NCBI GenBank assembly: GCA_036402155.1
Contig: DASWTL010000088.1
Coordinates: forward strand, 1-16,190
Direction of reading: 5' to 3'
From: DASWTL01 sp036402155
Lineage (GTDB): Bacteria > Bacteroidota > Bacteroidia > Sphingobacteriales > Sphingobacteriaceae
DNA length: 16,190 nucleotides
Positions 1 to 8,906 of this stretch are shown here, one piece after another (the stretch's first letter is position 1; each line of letters begins with the position of its first letter). The notes below the pieces were generated by a model. The model saw only the letters and a list, made by a program, of their open reading frames with translations. It was not told the DNA's origin and made no database searches. Both the position numbers and the translations under genes were made by a program.

Positions 1-14
1 CGAGCAGCGGCATC

Positions 15-449
15 TTAATGCTGAAGGATCCTTCCTGTTTGCTTCCTGTTTAATTCGCTTTCCGTCGTTTTAAACAGTTTATCAAGGGTTCTACCCTGTG
101 TATAGTTATTTATTTTACGAACTAACTCAGGAAAATCGACAGGCTTCGTGACCGACTCACTGCATCCGAATTTTCTTGAGAAAGCACCGAATTCCGGAAA
201 TTCCGATAAAATAATAACCGGTAATGCATGTGTTTGCGGATCACATTTTACCTGGTGACAAATAGCTCCGCCATTGCTATCATGAAGAATAAAATCTATA
301 AGCAATAAATCGGGCCTAAAACTCTGAATCACACTGAATAAATTATCAAAATCTGATAATGTCTGGGCTTTAAAGCCAAAATAAGCAAGCTTTTCTTTTA
401 ATTCTTGTTGCAGTGATTTATCAGTGGTCAATACTAATATTTTCTTCAT
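15..449 (-). CDS. Stand-alone response-regulator receiver (REC) domain protein
   Basis: The product is 144 residues and is almost entirely one CheY-like receiver domain, with no DNA-binding or enzymatic output domain. Visible landmarks are the beta-1 strand KKILVLTTD (residues 2-10, only one acidic residue where most REC domains have two), the likely phospho-acceptor Asp52 in LLLIDFIL, the switch Ser82 in VIILSE, and the conserved Lys102-Pro103 followed by a typical last helix to about residue 115. The frame stays open upstream to position 584, but that extension would overlap the divergent glgX start and does not look like REC sequence, so I chose the MKKILVL start. No clear Shine-Dalgarno sequence precedes it, which is usual in Bacteroidota. 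It lies 123 bp from glgX and reads away from it. A role in controlling the trehalose operon is only a guess. The C-terminal tail (about residues 118-144) may be altered by an 11-bp tandem duplication. Confidence 0.8.
   Translation of the reverse strand: MKKILVLTTDKSLQQELKEKLAYFGFKAQTLSDFDNLFSVIQSFRPDLLLIDFILHDSNGGAICHQVKCDPQTHALPVIILSEFPEFGAFSRKFGCSESVTKPVDFPELVRKINNYTQGRTLDKLFKTTESELNRKQTGRILQH
31..51. repeat. 11-bp tandem duplication at the 3' end of the receiver gene
   Basis: The ten bases cttcctgttt occur at 31-40 and again at 42-51, a period of 11 bp. Because 11 is not a multiple of 3, the second copy changes the reading frame of the receiver-domain gene. With two copies the protein ends NRKQTGRILQH. 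With one copy the frame would read NRKDPSALRCRCS and run past the left edge of the window. The repeat is seen directly; its evolutionary direction is inferred. Confidence 0.6.
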
Positions 450-572
450 CCGGATAGATATTTGGCATAGCAGCTTTAAGAATAACCGCGCCGGATATGG
501 CTTTGTTTTCCCAAAAAATAAAAGTTTACAGTAACCCTCATTATAAAAACTTTTCCCTGAATTTTTCATTAA

Positions 573-2729
573 ATGCGTATGCATTCAATTGTTTACTCAG
601 GCAATCCTTATCCATTAGGAGCCACATGGGACGGAAATGGAGTTAATTTTGCCCTTTTTGCTTATAACGCAACCGATGTTGAACTTTGTTTATTTAATGA
701 TCCTGCACAGGAAACCGAATCCGAGAGGATAAAAATGACTGAACGTACGCATCACGTTTGGCACACTTATTTACCTGAAGCTGAACCCGGTCAGCTATAC
801 GGATACCGGGTTTACGGCCCGTATGACCCCGAAAATGGTCACCGGTTTAATCCTAATAAACTTTTGATTGATCCATATGCGCGTGCTATTGCAGGAACAA
901 TTGAGGGTCATGATGCACTTTTCGGCTACAATATTGGTGATGATAATGAAGACTTAAGCTTCAGTCAAACCAACAGCGCACCATTCATACCTAAATCGGT
1001 GGTAATTGACAGCAGCTTTGATTGGGAGAATATCCCGGCGCCAAATATCCCCTACCACAAAACGATCATCTACGAAGCCCATGTAAAAGGATTTACGAAA
1101 TTACGATCTGATATACCGGAAGAAATCCGGGGAACTTATGCGGCTATAGCTCATCCTGTTACTATAAATTATCTGAAAGATCTGGGAATTACGGCCATTG
1201 AACTCATGCCCGTTCATCATTTTATAAATGACCACGCCTTGGTTGAGAAAGGTCTTAATAATTATTGGGGATATAACACCATCGGCTTTTTTGCGCCTGA
1301 TGTACGTTACAGCAGCAGCGGCATTTTGGGTGAACAGGTTTATGAGTTTAAAACCATGGTAAAAGAACTTCATAAAGCTGGAATTGAAGTAATTCTTGAT
1401 GTGGTATACAATCATACTGCCGAAGGTAATCATCTGGGCCCTACCCTGTCTTTTAAAGGGATCGATAATGCTTCCTATTATCGTCTTGTTGAAGATGACA
1501 AACGTTTTTACATGGATTATACCGGCACAGGGAATACGCTTAATGCCATGAACCCAAATGTGCTGCAGTTAATTATGGACAGTTTACGGTATTGGATCCT
1601 TGAAATGCACATAGATGGGTTCAGGTTTGATCTTGCCGCTACACTTGCCAGGGAATTACATGAAGTAAACAGGCTGAGCGCCTTTTTTGACATTATACAT
1701 CAGGATCCGGTTATATCACAGGTAAAGCTGATCGCCGAACCCTGGGATGTTGGTGAAGGGGGCTACCATGTGGGAAACTTTCCTCCGGGATGGGCAGAAT
1801 GGAATGGCAAGTACCGCGATTGCATCCGCGATTACTGGCGCGGGGCTGATAGTATGCTGGCTGAATTTGCAGAGCGATTCACTGGAAGTCCTGATCTTTA
1901 CCAGGATGATTACCGCCGGCCTACAGCCAGCATTAACTTTGTAACCGCACATGATGGGTTCACGCTTGCTGACCTGGTTACCTATAACGACAAGCACAAT
2001 GAAGCAAATGGTGAAGAAAACAAGGATGGCGATAATCACAACCGATCATGGAACTGTGGCATTGAAGGCCCAACTGACGACCCGGAGATAACAGCGCTTC
2101 GTGAACGGCAGAAACGAAATTTTCTGACAACCCTTTTCCTTTCGCAGGGTGTACCTATGTTACTGGCAGGTGATGAGCTTAGCCGTACACAGCGAGGTAA
2201 TAACAATGCATACTGTCAGGATAATGAAATTTCCTGGATCAACTGGGATCATGCTGATATGAATATGCTTGAATTTACCAGCAAACTAATCCATTTACGT
2301 AAAAACCACCCGGTTTTCCGTCGCCGCAGATGGTTTAAAGGGCAGCCGATAAAAGGTGTTGGAGTTGAAGATATTGGCTGGTATTTACATGAAGGTAAAG
2401 AAATGGAAGAAGAAAACTGGAATCATGACTTTGCCAAATCTCTGGGCGTTTTTTTAAGTGGACGAGGTATTCGTACTCTCGGTCCAAAGGGGGAACATGT
2501 TATCGATGATAATTTTTATATCATTTTTAATGCACACCACGAACCGCTAATATTTAAGCTTCCGGAAAAGAAATACGGCATGAAATGGTTAAAAGTTCTG
2601 GATACCACTGATGGCCGCATAAATGAGGATGATACCACTTATTTAGCAGAAGAAGAGATAACCGTTGAAAGCCGGTCGGTAATACTTTTGAAAAACTTAA
2701 TTTTCGAACACCAGTATGAATCAGATTGA
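573..2729 (+). CDS. glgX: Glycogen debranching enzyme (GlgX/TreX, GH13 isoamylase type)
   Basis: This 718-residue protein should hydrolyse alpha-1,6 branch points of glycogen or limit dextrins in the cytoplasm, giving linear maltodextrins for TreY. It has an N-terminal CBM48-like beta domain (about residues 8-105, with NPYPLGATWDGNGVNFALF), then a GH13 barrel with the four classic regions: DVVYNH at 276-281, GFRFDLA with nucleophile Asp353, IAEPWD with acid/base Glu389, and TAHDG with transition-state Asp461. The GFFAPDVRY segment, the HNEANGEENKDG stretch and the GDELSRTQRGNNNAYCQDN stretch are typical of the GlgX/TreX group. The length matches the family (about 650-750). A second ATG lies at 579 and either could be used. 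The stop overlaps treZ by 14 bp, so translation is probably coupled. The enzyme is called TreX in organisms where it serves trehalose synthesis, which fits here. I found no convincing promoter upstream. Confidence 0.95.
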   Translation: MRMHSIVYSGNPYPLGATWDGNGVNFALFAYNATDVELCLFNDPAQETESERIKMTERTHHVWHTYLPEAEPGQLYGYRVYGPYDPENGHRFNPNKLLIDPYARAIAGTIEGHDALFGYNIGDDNEDLSFSQTNSAPFIPKSVVIDSSFDWENIPAPNIPYHKTIIYEAHVKGFTKLRSDIPEEIRGTYAAIAHPVTINYLKDLGITAIELMPVHHFINDHALVEKGLNNYWGYNTIGFFAPDVRYSSSGILGEQVYEFKTMVKELHKAGIEVILDVVYNHTAEGNHLGPTLSFKGIDNASYYRLVEDDKRFYMDYTGTGNTLNAMNPNVLQLIMDSLRYWILEMHIDGFRFDLAATLARELHEVNRLSAFFDIIHQDPVISQVKLIAEPWDVGEGGYHVGNFPPGWAEWNGKYRDCIRDYWRGADSMLAEFAERFTGSPDLYQDDYRRPTASINFVTAHDGFTLADLVTYNDKHNEANGEENKDGDNHNRSWNCGIEGPTDDPEITALRERQKRNFLTTLFLSQGVPMLLAGDELSRTQRGNNNAYCQDNEISWINWDHADMNMLEFTSKLIHLRKNHPVFRRRRWFKGQPIKGVGVEDIGWYLHEGKEMEEENWNHDFAKSLGVFLSGRGIRTLGPKGEHVIDDNFYIIFNAHHEPLIFKLPEKKYGMKWLKVLDTTDGRINEDDTTYLAEEEITVESRSVILLKNLIFEHQYESD

Positions 2730-4560
2730 TGTAAACAGACGATCTGTTGGTATTAACTTTAATTCAAAGGGTGAAGCAGAGATCATGTTATGGGCGCCAT
2801 TCACTGAAAGAGCAGAACTGGCGCTAACAGAAGATCAAATCCGGCTTCCTTTAAAAAAAGCAGAATTTGGCTACTGGAAACTGACAACTGATAAGATTAA
2901 ACCTCATAACCGATATAAATTTATTCTTGATGGCGAAAAAGAACTTCCCGACCCGGCTTCCTTATCGCAGCCTGATGGTGTACACGGAGCTTCGGAAGTC
3001 ATTGACTTGAAGGATTTTGTATGGACTGATGACCTTTGGGTAAATATTCCGTTAAACAGGTACCTCATCTATGAACTTCATACCGGAACGTTTACTTCTG
3101 AAGGAACATTCAGTGCCCTGGAAAAAAAACTTGATCACCTCAAAAATCTGGGAATAAACGCCATAGAGATCATGCCTGTGGCACAATTTCCGGGTGTGCG
3201 AAATTGGGGATATGATGGGGTTTTCCCTTTTGCAGTACAAAATTCATACGGAGGCATGAATGGGCTAAAATCGATCGTAAATTCTTGTCATAAAAAAGGA
3301 TTAGCAGTAATACTTGATGTCGTATATAATCACCTGGGGCCGGAGGGGAATTACCTGAATGAATTCGGGCCTTACTTTACTGATAAATACAAAACGCCCT
3401 GGGGAGAGGCTATTAATTATGATGATGCGTGGTGTGATGATGTACGACGGTTTTTTATAGAGAATGCTTTAATGTGGTTCAGAGATTTCCACATTGACGC
3501 CTTACGACTGGATGCCGTACATGCTATAAAAGACTTCAGCCCCAAACATATCCTGAGTGAATTAAAACAGTATGTAAACCTGCTGGTAAAAAATACAGGA
3601 CGAAAACATTACCTGATTGCTGAATCTGATCTTAACGACAGACGTTTTATTGAGCCATTAGAAATCAACGGATATGGCATGGACTCACAGTGGATCGATG
3701 AATTTCATCATGCTTTACGGGTAACTTCCGGCGGGGAACGAAATGGTTATTATTCTGATTTTAAAGGTATCAGCCATCTCGCTAAAGCTTATCATGATGC
3801 CTATGTGTATGACGGGATATATTCCGAACATCGTCATAAGACGTTCGGAACAAATGCTGCAGATTCTCCTGGGGAAAAATTTATTGTCTTTTCCCAGAAT
3901 CATGACCAGGTAGGAAACCGCATGCTTGGCGAGCGAAGCAGCCAGCTGGTTAGCTTCGAAATGCAAAAATTAATGGCAGCAGCTGTACTGGTGAGCCCTT
4001 TTATTCCACTTTTATTTATGGGTGAAGAATGGAGTGAACCCAATCCATTTTTATATTTTGTTAGTCATACGGATCCCGGTCTGATCGAGGCAGTGCGTAA
4101 AGGCCGTAAAGCAGAATTCTCAGAATTCCATACGCAGGGAGAAGCGCCGGATCCGCAGGCGCAGGAAACATTTCTGAAATCCAAACTGCAGTGGAATCTT
4201 GTAAATACGGAAATTCATGAAACGATGTACAGGTATTACCAAACCCTGATATCCATCCGTAAAAAAGAACCTGCAATATATGAGCTGAATCGAAAACAGA
4301 TAAACTGCGAACATGATGAAAAAACTCAGACGTTGATACTTCGGCGATGGCATGAGAATCAGCACATTTTATGCCTGATGAATTTTTCTAAAACAAGACA
4401 GGAATTAAACCTAACGAATGGAGGGAATGAATGGAATAAACTGCTCGACTCTGCTGATCCAAAATGGCAGGGTCCGGGTGAGGCGCCGGAACTAATTTTA
4501 GGAAATTCAACTGTTAACATTCAACCGGAATCTATGTTAATATATAAAAGTTATGCTTAA
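2716..4560 (+). CDS. treZ: Malto-oligosyltrehalose trehalohydrolase (TreZ)
   Basis: This 614-residue cytoplasmic GH13 enzyme hydrolyses the alpha-1,4 bond next to the terminal trehalose unit of maltooligosyltrehalose, releasing trehalose and a chain two glucoses shorter. An N-terminal CBM48/E-set beta domain (about 10-95, with MLWAPFTERAELAL) comes before the barrel. Diagnostic motifs are DVVYNHLGPEGNYLNEFGPY (201-220), LRLDAVHAI with nucleophile Asp266, LIAESDLND with acid/base Glu303, the DSQWIDEFHHAL segment, and QNHDQVGNR with Asp397. LLFMGEEW follows, as is usual for TreZ. The combination of AESDLND and WxDEFHHAL separates TreZ from the glycogen branching enzyme GlgB, which was the main alternative. 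The start ATG lies inside the end of glgX (14-bp overlap) and the stop overlaps the treY-malQ start by 8 bp, giving a translationally coupled set. No Shine-Dalgarno sequence is evident. Confidence 0.96.
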   Translation: MNQIDVNRRSVGINFNSKGEAEIMLWAPFTERAELALTEDQIRLPLKKAEFGYWKLTTDKIKPHNRYKFILDGEKELPDPASLSQPDGVHGASEVIDLKDFVWTDDLWVNIPLNRYLIYELHTGTFTSEGTFSALEKKLDHLKNLGINAIEIMPVAQFPGVRNWGYDGVFPFAVQNSYGGMNGLKSIVNSCHKKGLAVILDVVYNHLGPEGNYLNEFGPYFTDKYKTPWGEAINYDDAWCDDVRRFFIENALMWFRDFHIDALRLDAVHAIKDFSPKHILSELKQYVNLLVKNTGRKHYLIAESDLNDRRFIEPLEINGYGMDSQWIDEFHHALRVTSGGERNGYYSDFKGISHLAKAYHDAYVYDGIYSEHRHKTFGTNAADSPGEKFIVFSQNHDQVGNRMLGERSSQLVSFEMQKLMAAAVLVSPFIPLLFMGEEWSEPNPFLYFVSHTDPGLIEAVRKGRKAEFSEFHTQGEAPDPQAQETFLKSKLQWNLVNTEIHETMYRYYQTLISIRKKEPAIYELNRKQINCEHDEKTQTLILRRWHENQHILCLMNFSKTRQELNLTNGGNEWNKLLDSADPKWQGPGEAPELILGNSTVNIQPESMLIYKSYA

Positions 4561-7500
4561 CCCGGGTTCTACTTACCGTTTACAATTTCATAAAGGTTTT
4601 TCCTTTACTGATATGGAACGGATTATACCATATCTTAAAAAATTGGGGATCAACACCGTTTATGGTTCTCCGGTTTTTGAGTCTGTTCCGGGCAGTACAC
4701 ACGGATATGATGGTGTAAATCCGCTCAAAATAAATCCTGAAATCGGAACTATTGAGCAATTAAAACGCCTAAGTAAGACGCTAAAAAATGAGGGTATAAA
4801 CTGGCTCCAGGATATTGTTCCAAACCATATGGCATTTCATCCGGATAATCCATGGTTAATGGATGTTCTTGAAAAAGGCCCGTTATCCGTTTATGAGAAA
4901 TTTTTTGATGTGCCCCGCACCTGCGAATTATACCATGGTCGTATGATGGTGCCGTTTCTTGGCTCTCCACTGGATGAAGTTATTGAAGATGGCGAACTTA
5001 AAATAGCTTATGAAAAGCAACGACTGGTATTTAAATATTACCATAGCAGCTGGCCCCTAAATCTTTTATCGTATGAAACCATATTAAAATGCGGATCAGA
5101 AAATCCCAATGAGGCCATACAACAACTAATAACACAGATACACCAGATTCATGAAATTGATGATCCCAAGGCCTTTTCATTGGCAATGGATGAATTCAGG
5201 ATGCAACTGGCATCACTAACCAAAGATCCGGTCTCAAACAAATATTTAAGTGGTTGTTTGTTGAAGATAAATAACCAGAAGTACCGTTTGCAGGAATTAG
5301 CCGACCACCAGGTATATCGCCTCTGCGATTGGCAGGAAACTGATACTGAAATAAATTTCCGCCGTTTTTTTACCGTTAACGGCCTCATCTGTTTAAATAT
5401 TCACAACGAAGAGGTTTTCCAGGAATTTCATAAACCTATAAAATCATTGCTGGATGAAAATATCATACAGGGTTTGAGGATTGATCATATCGATGGTTTG
5501 TTTGATCCGACAACATATCTCGCCAGACTCAGATCCCTTTCAGGAGATGAAACCTATATCGTAGTTGAAAAGATCCTGGAACGCAGAGAGCAACTGCCGC
5601 CAGGCTGGCCGGTTCAGGGTACCACCGGATATGATTTCCTGGCCATGGTAAACAATCTGTTCACACAGAAAAAAAGCGAAGCAGCTTTTATAAGATTTTA
5701 CAACATCCTTATTGGCAATGATACACCTGTTTCCCATCAGGTAAGGGAGAAAAAAAGATACATTCTTTACCAGCACATGGGTGGAGAACTGGAGAACCTT
5801 TACAGGCTTTTCATAGAATTAACACTTGAAAACCAGGAATCAGTAAAAAGAATAGCACCGACAGATCTGAAGCTGGCAATCGGAGAATTCCTGATCAATT
5901 GCCCCGTGTACCGTTATTATGGAAACAGCTTTCCATTAGATCATGGGGAAGAATTGGCTATTCACAACATCTTTGAAACTATCAGAGCTTACCATGAAGA
6001 ACTGACAGCTGCTATTAATTTATTGGAAGACGTTTTGCTCAAAAAGCCGCTTCAAAATAATGAGGAATACAACAGGAATGCATTGCAATTTTATCTGCGC
6101 TGCATGCAGTTTACCGGACCGCTTATGGCCAAGGGTGTTGAAGACACGCTGATGTACACATACAACCGTTTTATAGGCCATAACGAAGTAGGTAACTCAC
6201 CTGAAGCATTTGGTATCGCGACTGAAGAGTTTCATAAACAGATGGAAAATCGTCAGGAAAAGTGGCCATTATCGATGAATGCAACCGCTACTCACGACAC
6301 CAAACGTGGTGAAGATGTGCGCGCGCGATTAAATGTACTGACCGAGCTGGCTGATGAATGGCTGAATGCAGTTCATGAGTGGAGATCATTAAACCTCGGA
6401 TTGAAACAAAATAACGCTCCTGATGATAATGATGAATACTTCATTTATCAAACTCTGATAGGCAGTTATCCGATGCCGGGATGTGATGAAGATGATTATA
6501 AATCCCGGCTAGACCAATACATTGAGAAAGCATTACGGGAAGCCAAAGTTCATTCCAGCTGGACAACACCGCACGAACATTATGAAAAAGCAGCCAAAGG
6601 TTTTGCCCGATCACTGCTTGACACAGGTAACTCTTTCTGGCAAAGCTTCAGCGAATTACATCGCAAAGTTTCCGATCATGGTATTCTGAACTCACTTTCA
6701 CAGGTAGTATTGAAGCTTACCTGCCCTGGTGTACCTGACATATATCAGGGCTGCGAACTTTGGGATTTAAGCATGGTTGATCCCGATAATCGCAGGCCGG
6801 TAAATTATGAATTGCGCCAATCATGGCTGGAAGATCTTGAAAAAACAGATCCGCTAAAGAACGATGAATTAATTCGCGATCTGTGGCAGAACAGGTACAA
6901 TGGAAGGATTAAACTTTGGTTAGTACACACTTTACTTAAGGAACGAAAGCTGAATGCCCAAATTTTTGAAATGGGGGACTATATCCCTTTAGTGGTAAAA
7001 GGACAGTATAAAGAAAATGTATTGGCTTTTGCCAGAAGATTTGAAGAAACATGGTATGTAGTGGCCATACCATTGCACCTGGCCCAGGCATGTAAATCTC
7101 TGGAAAGCGAAATAACAACATTTGACTGGAAGGATACCTGCCTCGTCTTGCCTTCAGACGCTCCTGCAGAATGGTGGCATTTATTATTAAACATTGGTGG
7201 AGAACACCAAAATGAAATTACTTTAAATACAATATTTAAAAATATACCGCTCGCGGTTTTAAAGCTGAAGCAATTAAACGGTAAGCGCAGTGCAGGTATC
7301 TTAATGCATATCACCTCATTACCTTCCAATTTCGGCATAGGTGATTTTGGACCTGAAGCAAGAGCTTTTGCCGGATTTCTTAACCGGAGTTGTCAAAGCT
7401 ACTGGCAGCTGCTGCCGCTCAGCCCGACAGAAACCGGATCAGGGCATTCACCCTATAGTTCGTATTCCAGCATGGCAGGAAACACGCTGTTATTGAGTCC

Positions 7501-8848
7501 TGAGATGCTTGCTGAAGAAGGATTATTGAATCCGGAAGAACTAAAAAATTACCAGGTTGCTCCGACAACCAAGGTTGATTACAAAGGCGCAGAAGAAATA
7601 AAAAATCAGCTGTTTAAAACAGCGTGGAGTAATTTCAGGAATGGTAATTTTGCTGGCTTAGTCCGTAATTTTGAAGATTTTTGTGAAAAGGAATCTTATT
7701 GGCTTCATGATTTTGCTTTGTATGTGGTCCTAAAAAAAAGCAACCATGGTGAAGCATGGTATAATTGGAAGGAGGAATTCAAGCTGCGTGACCCGGTAAC
7801 AATCAAAGAATTTGTTAAAGAAAATTCCGAGGCATTAAATAAAGAGAAATGGCTGCAGTATCTGTTTTTTAAACAATGGAAAGAACTGAAAATATATTGT
7901 AACAACCTCAATATTAGACTATTCGGCGACCTTCCATTTTATGTAAGCTATGACTCTGCCGACGTGTGGTCTCAGCCAGAAATATTCAAACTGGATAAAA
8001 ATGGCCGGATGGAGGGGGTTGCCGGTGTACCACCTGATTACTTCAATGAAGACGGACAACTTTGGGGAATGCCGGTATTTCGCTGGGATAAACTGAAAGA
8101 ACAAAACTACAACTGGTGGCTGCAGCGGATTAAAAAAAATCTGGAACTTTATGACCTATTACGACTGGACCACTTCAGGGCTTTTTCAGCGTATTGGGAA
8201 GTATCGGCCAGTGAAGAAACAGCAAAAAACGGGAAATGGATACCAGGTCCTGGAGCTGACTTTTTCACAGCCGCTCAGAACCAATTTGGTAAATTACCAT
8301 TTGTGGCTGAGGACCTTGGCGATATTGATGAAGCTGTTCATAAATTAAGGAAAGAGTTCAGGTTACCGGGAATGAAAGTTCTTCAGTTTGCTTTCGGCGA
8401 TGATTTACCTGATTCTGATTACAGTCCGCATAATTACACAACAAATTACTTCGTTTATACCGGGACCCACGATAATAATACGATCAAAGGCTGGTATAAA
8501 CAGGACATATCCCGGGCTATTCATAAACAAATAGAACAGTATACCGGTATCCCCGTAAGGGAAAAAGACATTCATCTGGTACTTGGTCGACTGGCTTATG
8601 CTTCGGTGGCAAAAACAGTAATACTACCTGTTCAGGATTTACTCGGACTTGATGAAAGTGCACGAATGAATACACCTGCATCATTAGAGAAGAACTGGCT
8701 GTGGCGCTTACAATCCGGCCAGTTAACTGTGAAACATGAAAATCAGTTACGGGTATGGAGCATGATGTACAACAGGGCGGAGTCCCTCTGTCCTGCGGAT
8801 CTCTCCTCTCAAGTGGACGCTGACCTGGCTGACAGGCAGGGTGACTAA
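4553..8848 (+). CDS. treY-malQ: TreY-MalQ fusion: malto-oligosyltrehalose synthase / 4-alpha-glucanotransferase
   Basis: This single 1431-residue frame holds two complete enzymes. Residues 1-903 are TreY (GH13), which isomerises the reducing-end alpha-1,4 bond of maltodextrins to alpha-1,1. It shows STYRLQFHKGF, SPVFESVPGSTHGYD, QDIVPNHMA, GLRIDHIDG with Asp311, VVEKIL with Glu339, the GWPVQGTTGYDFL segment and ATATHDTKRGEDVRARL with Asp582, and ends in the usual IPLAVL. After a linker of about 9 residues, residues 913-1410 form MalQ (GH77), which transfers maltodextrin segments. It shows SAGILMHITSLPS, the GHSPYSSYSSMAGN segment, LLRLDHFRAF with nucleophile Asp1206, FVAEDLGDI with Glu1253 and YTGTHDNNT with Asp1307. 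Both halves look intact. In some other bacteria treY, malQ and treZ are separate neighbouring genes, so fusion of this pair makes sense: MalQ can rebuild the short chains TreZ leaves. The last 21 residues (1411-1431) match no enzyme and look repeat-derived. Confidence 0.95.
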   Translation: MLNPGSTYRLQFHKGFSFTDMERIIPYLKKLGINTVYGSPVFESVPGSTHGYDGVNPLKINPEIGTIEQLKRLSKTLKNEGINWLQDIVPNHMAFHPDNPWLMDVLEKGPLSVYEKFFDVPRTCELYHGRMMVPFLGSPLDEVIEDGELKIAYEKQRLVFKYYHSSWPLNLLSYETILKCGSENPNEAIQQLITQIHQIHEIDDPKAFSLAMDEFRMQLASLTKDPVSNKYLSGCLLKINNQKYRLQELADHQVYRLCDWQETDTEINFRRFFTVNGLICLNIHNEEVFQEFHKPIKSLLDENIIQGLRIDHIDGLFDPTTYLARLRSLSGDETYIVVEKILERREQLPPGWPVQGTTGYDFLAMVNNLFTQKKSEAAFIRFYNILIGNDTPVSHQVREKKRYILYQHMGGELENLYRLFIELTLENQESVKRIAPTDLKLAIGEFLINCPVYRYYGNSFPLDHGEELAIHNIFETIRAYHEELTAAINLLEDVLLKKPLQNNEEYNRNALQFYLRCMQFTGPLMAKGVEDTLMYTYNRFIGHNEVGNSPEAFGIATEEFHKQMENRQEKWPLSMNATATHDTKRGEDVRARLNVLTELADEWLNAVHEWRSLNLGLKQNNAPDDNDEYFIYQTLIGSYPMPGCDEDDYKSRLDQYIEKALREAKVHSSWTTPHEHYEKAAKGFARSLLDTGNSFWQSFSELHRKVSDHGILNSLSQVVLKLTCPGVPDIYQGCELWDLSMVDPDNRRPVNYELRQSWLEDLEKTDPLKNDELIRDLWQNRYNGRIKLWLVHTLLKERKLNAQIFEMGDYIPLVVKGQYKENVLAFARRFEETWYVVAIPLHLAQACKSLESEITTFDWKDTCLVLPSDAPAEWWHLLLNIGGEHQNEITLNTIFKNIPLAVLKLKQLNGKRSAGILMHITSLPSNFGIGDFGPEARAFAGFLNRSCQSYWQLLPLSPTETGSGHSPYSSYSSMAGNTLLLSPEMLAEEGLLNPEELKNYQVAPTTKVDYKGAEEIKNQLFKTAWSNFRNGNFAGLVRNFEDFCEKESYWLHDFALYVVLKKSNHGEAWYNWKEEFKLRDPVTIKEFVKENSEALNKEKWLQYLFFKQWKELKIYCNNLNIRLFGDLPFYVSYDSADVWSQPEIFKLDKNGRMEGVAGVPPDYFNEDGQLWGMPVFRWDKLKEQNYNWWLQRIKKNLELYDLLRLDHFRAFSAYWEVSASEETAKNGKWIPGPGADFFTAAQNQFGKLPFVAEDLGDIDEAVHKLRKEFRLPGMKVLQFAFGDDLPDSDYSPHNYTTNYFVYTGTHDNNTIKGWYKQDISRAIHKQIEQYTGIPVREKDIHLVLGRLAYASVAKTVILPVQDLLGLDESARMNTPASLEKNWLWRLQSGQLTVKHENQLRVWSMMYNRAESLCPADLSSQVDADLADRQGD
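8777..8846. repeat. Suspected dispersed GC-rich repeat remnant encoding the fusion's C-terminal tail
   Basis: About 70 bp covering the last codons of treY-malQ differ sharply in composition. I count about 64% G+C, against AT-rich sequence immediately downstream and a lower-GC gene body. The translated tail (SLCPADLSSQVDADLADRQGD) follows the natural end of MalQ (RVWSMMYNRAE). On the minus strand the segment reads like junk repeats often found between Bacteroidota genes, with pieces such as CACCCTGCCTGTCAGCC and CCACTTGAGAGGAGAG. That family resemblance is from memory and is not proven from this window, where only one copy occurs. Confidence 0.4.
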
Positions 8849-8906
8849 AAATAATATATTAAAAAAGAACTTGAGTAAAATTCTATGATATACTCCAGGC
8901 TTACAC

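Noticed and set aside
1..13. Possible start of another minus-strand gene (ATG at 13, just past the receiver gene's stop)
   Set aside because: Only four codons are visible, so nothing can be said about coding.
450..584. Upstream extension of the receiver-domain frame to an ATG at 584
   Set aside because: It overlaps the glgX start, does not resemble REC sequence, and the MKKILVL start is typical of the family.
2716..4560. Glycogen branching enzyme (GlgB) as an alternative to TreZ
   Set aside because: The AESDLND, FHHAL and QNHDQVGNR motifs and the treY neighbour are TreZ features.
8849..8906. Possible bidirectional terminator between convergent genes
   Set aside because: The 58-bp gap is AT-rich but I see no GC stem followed by a T run in either direction.
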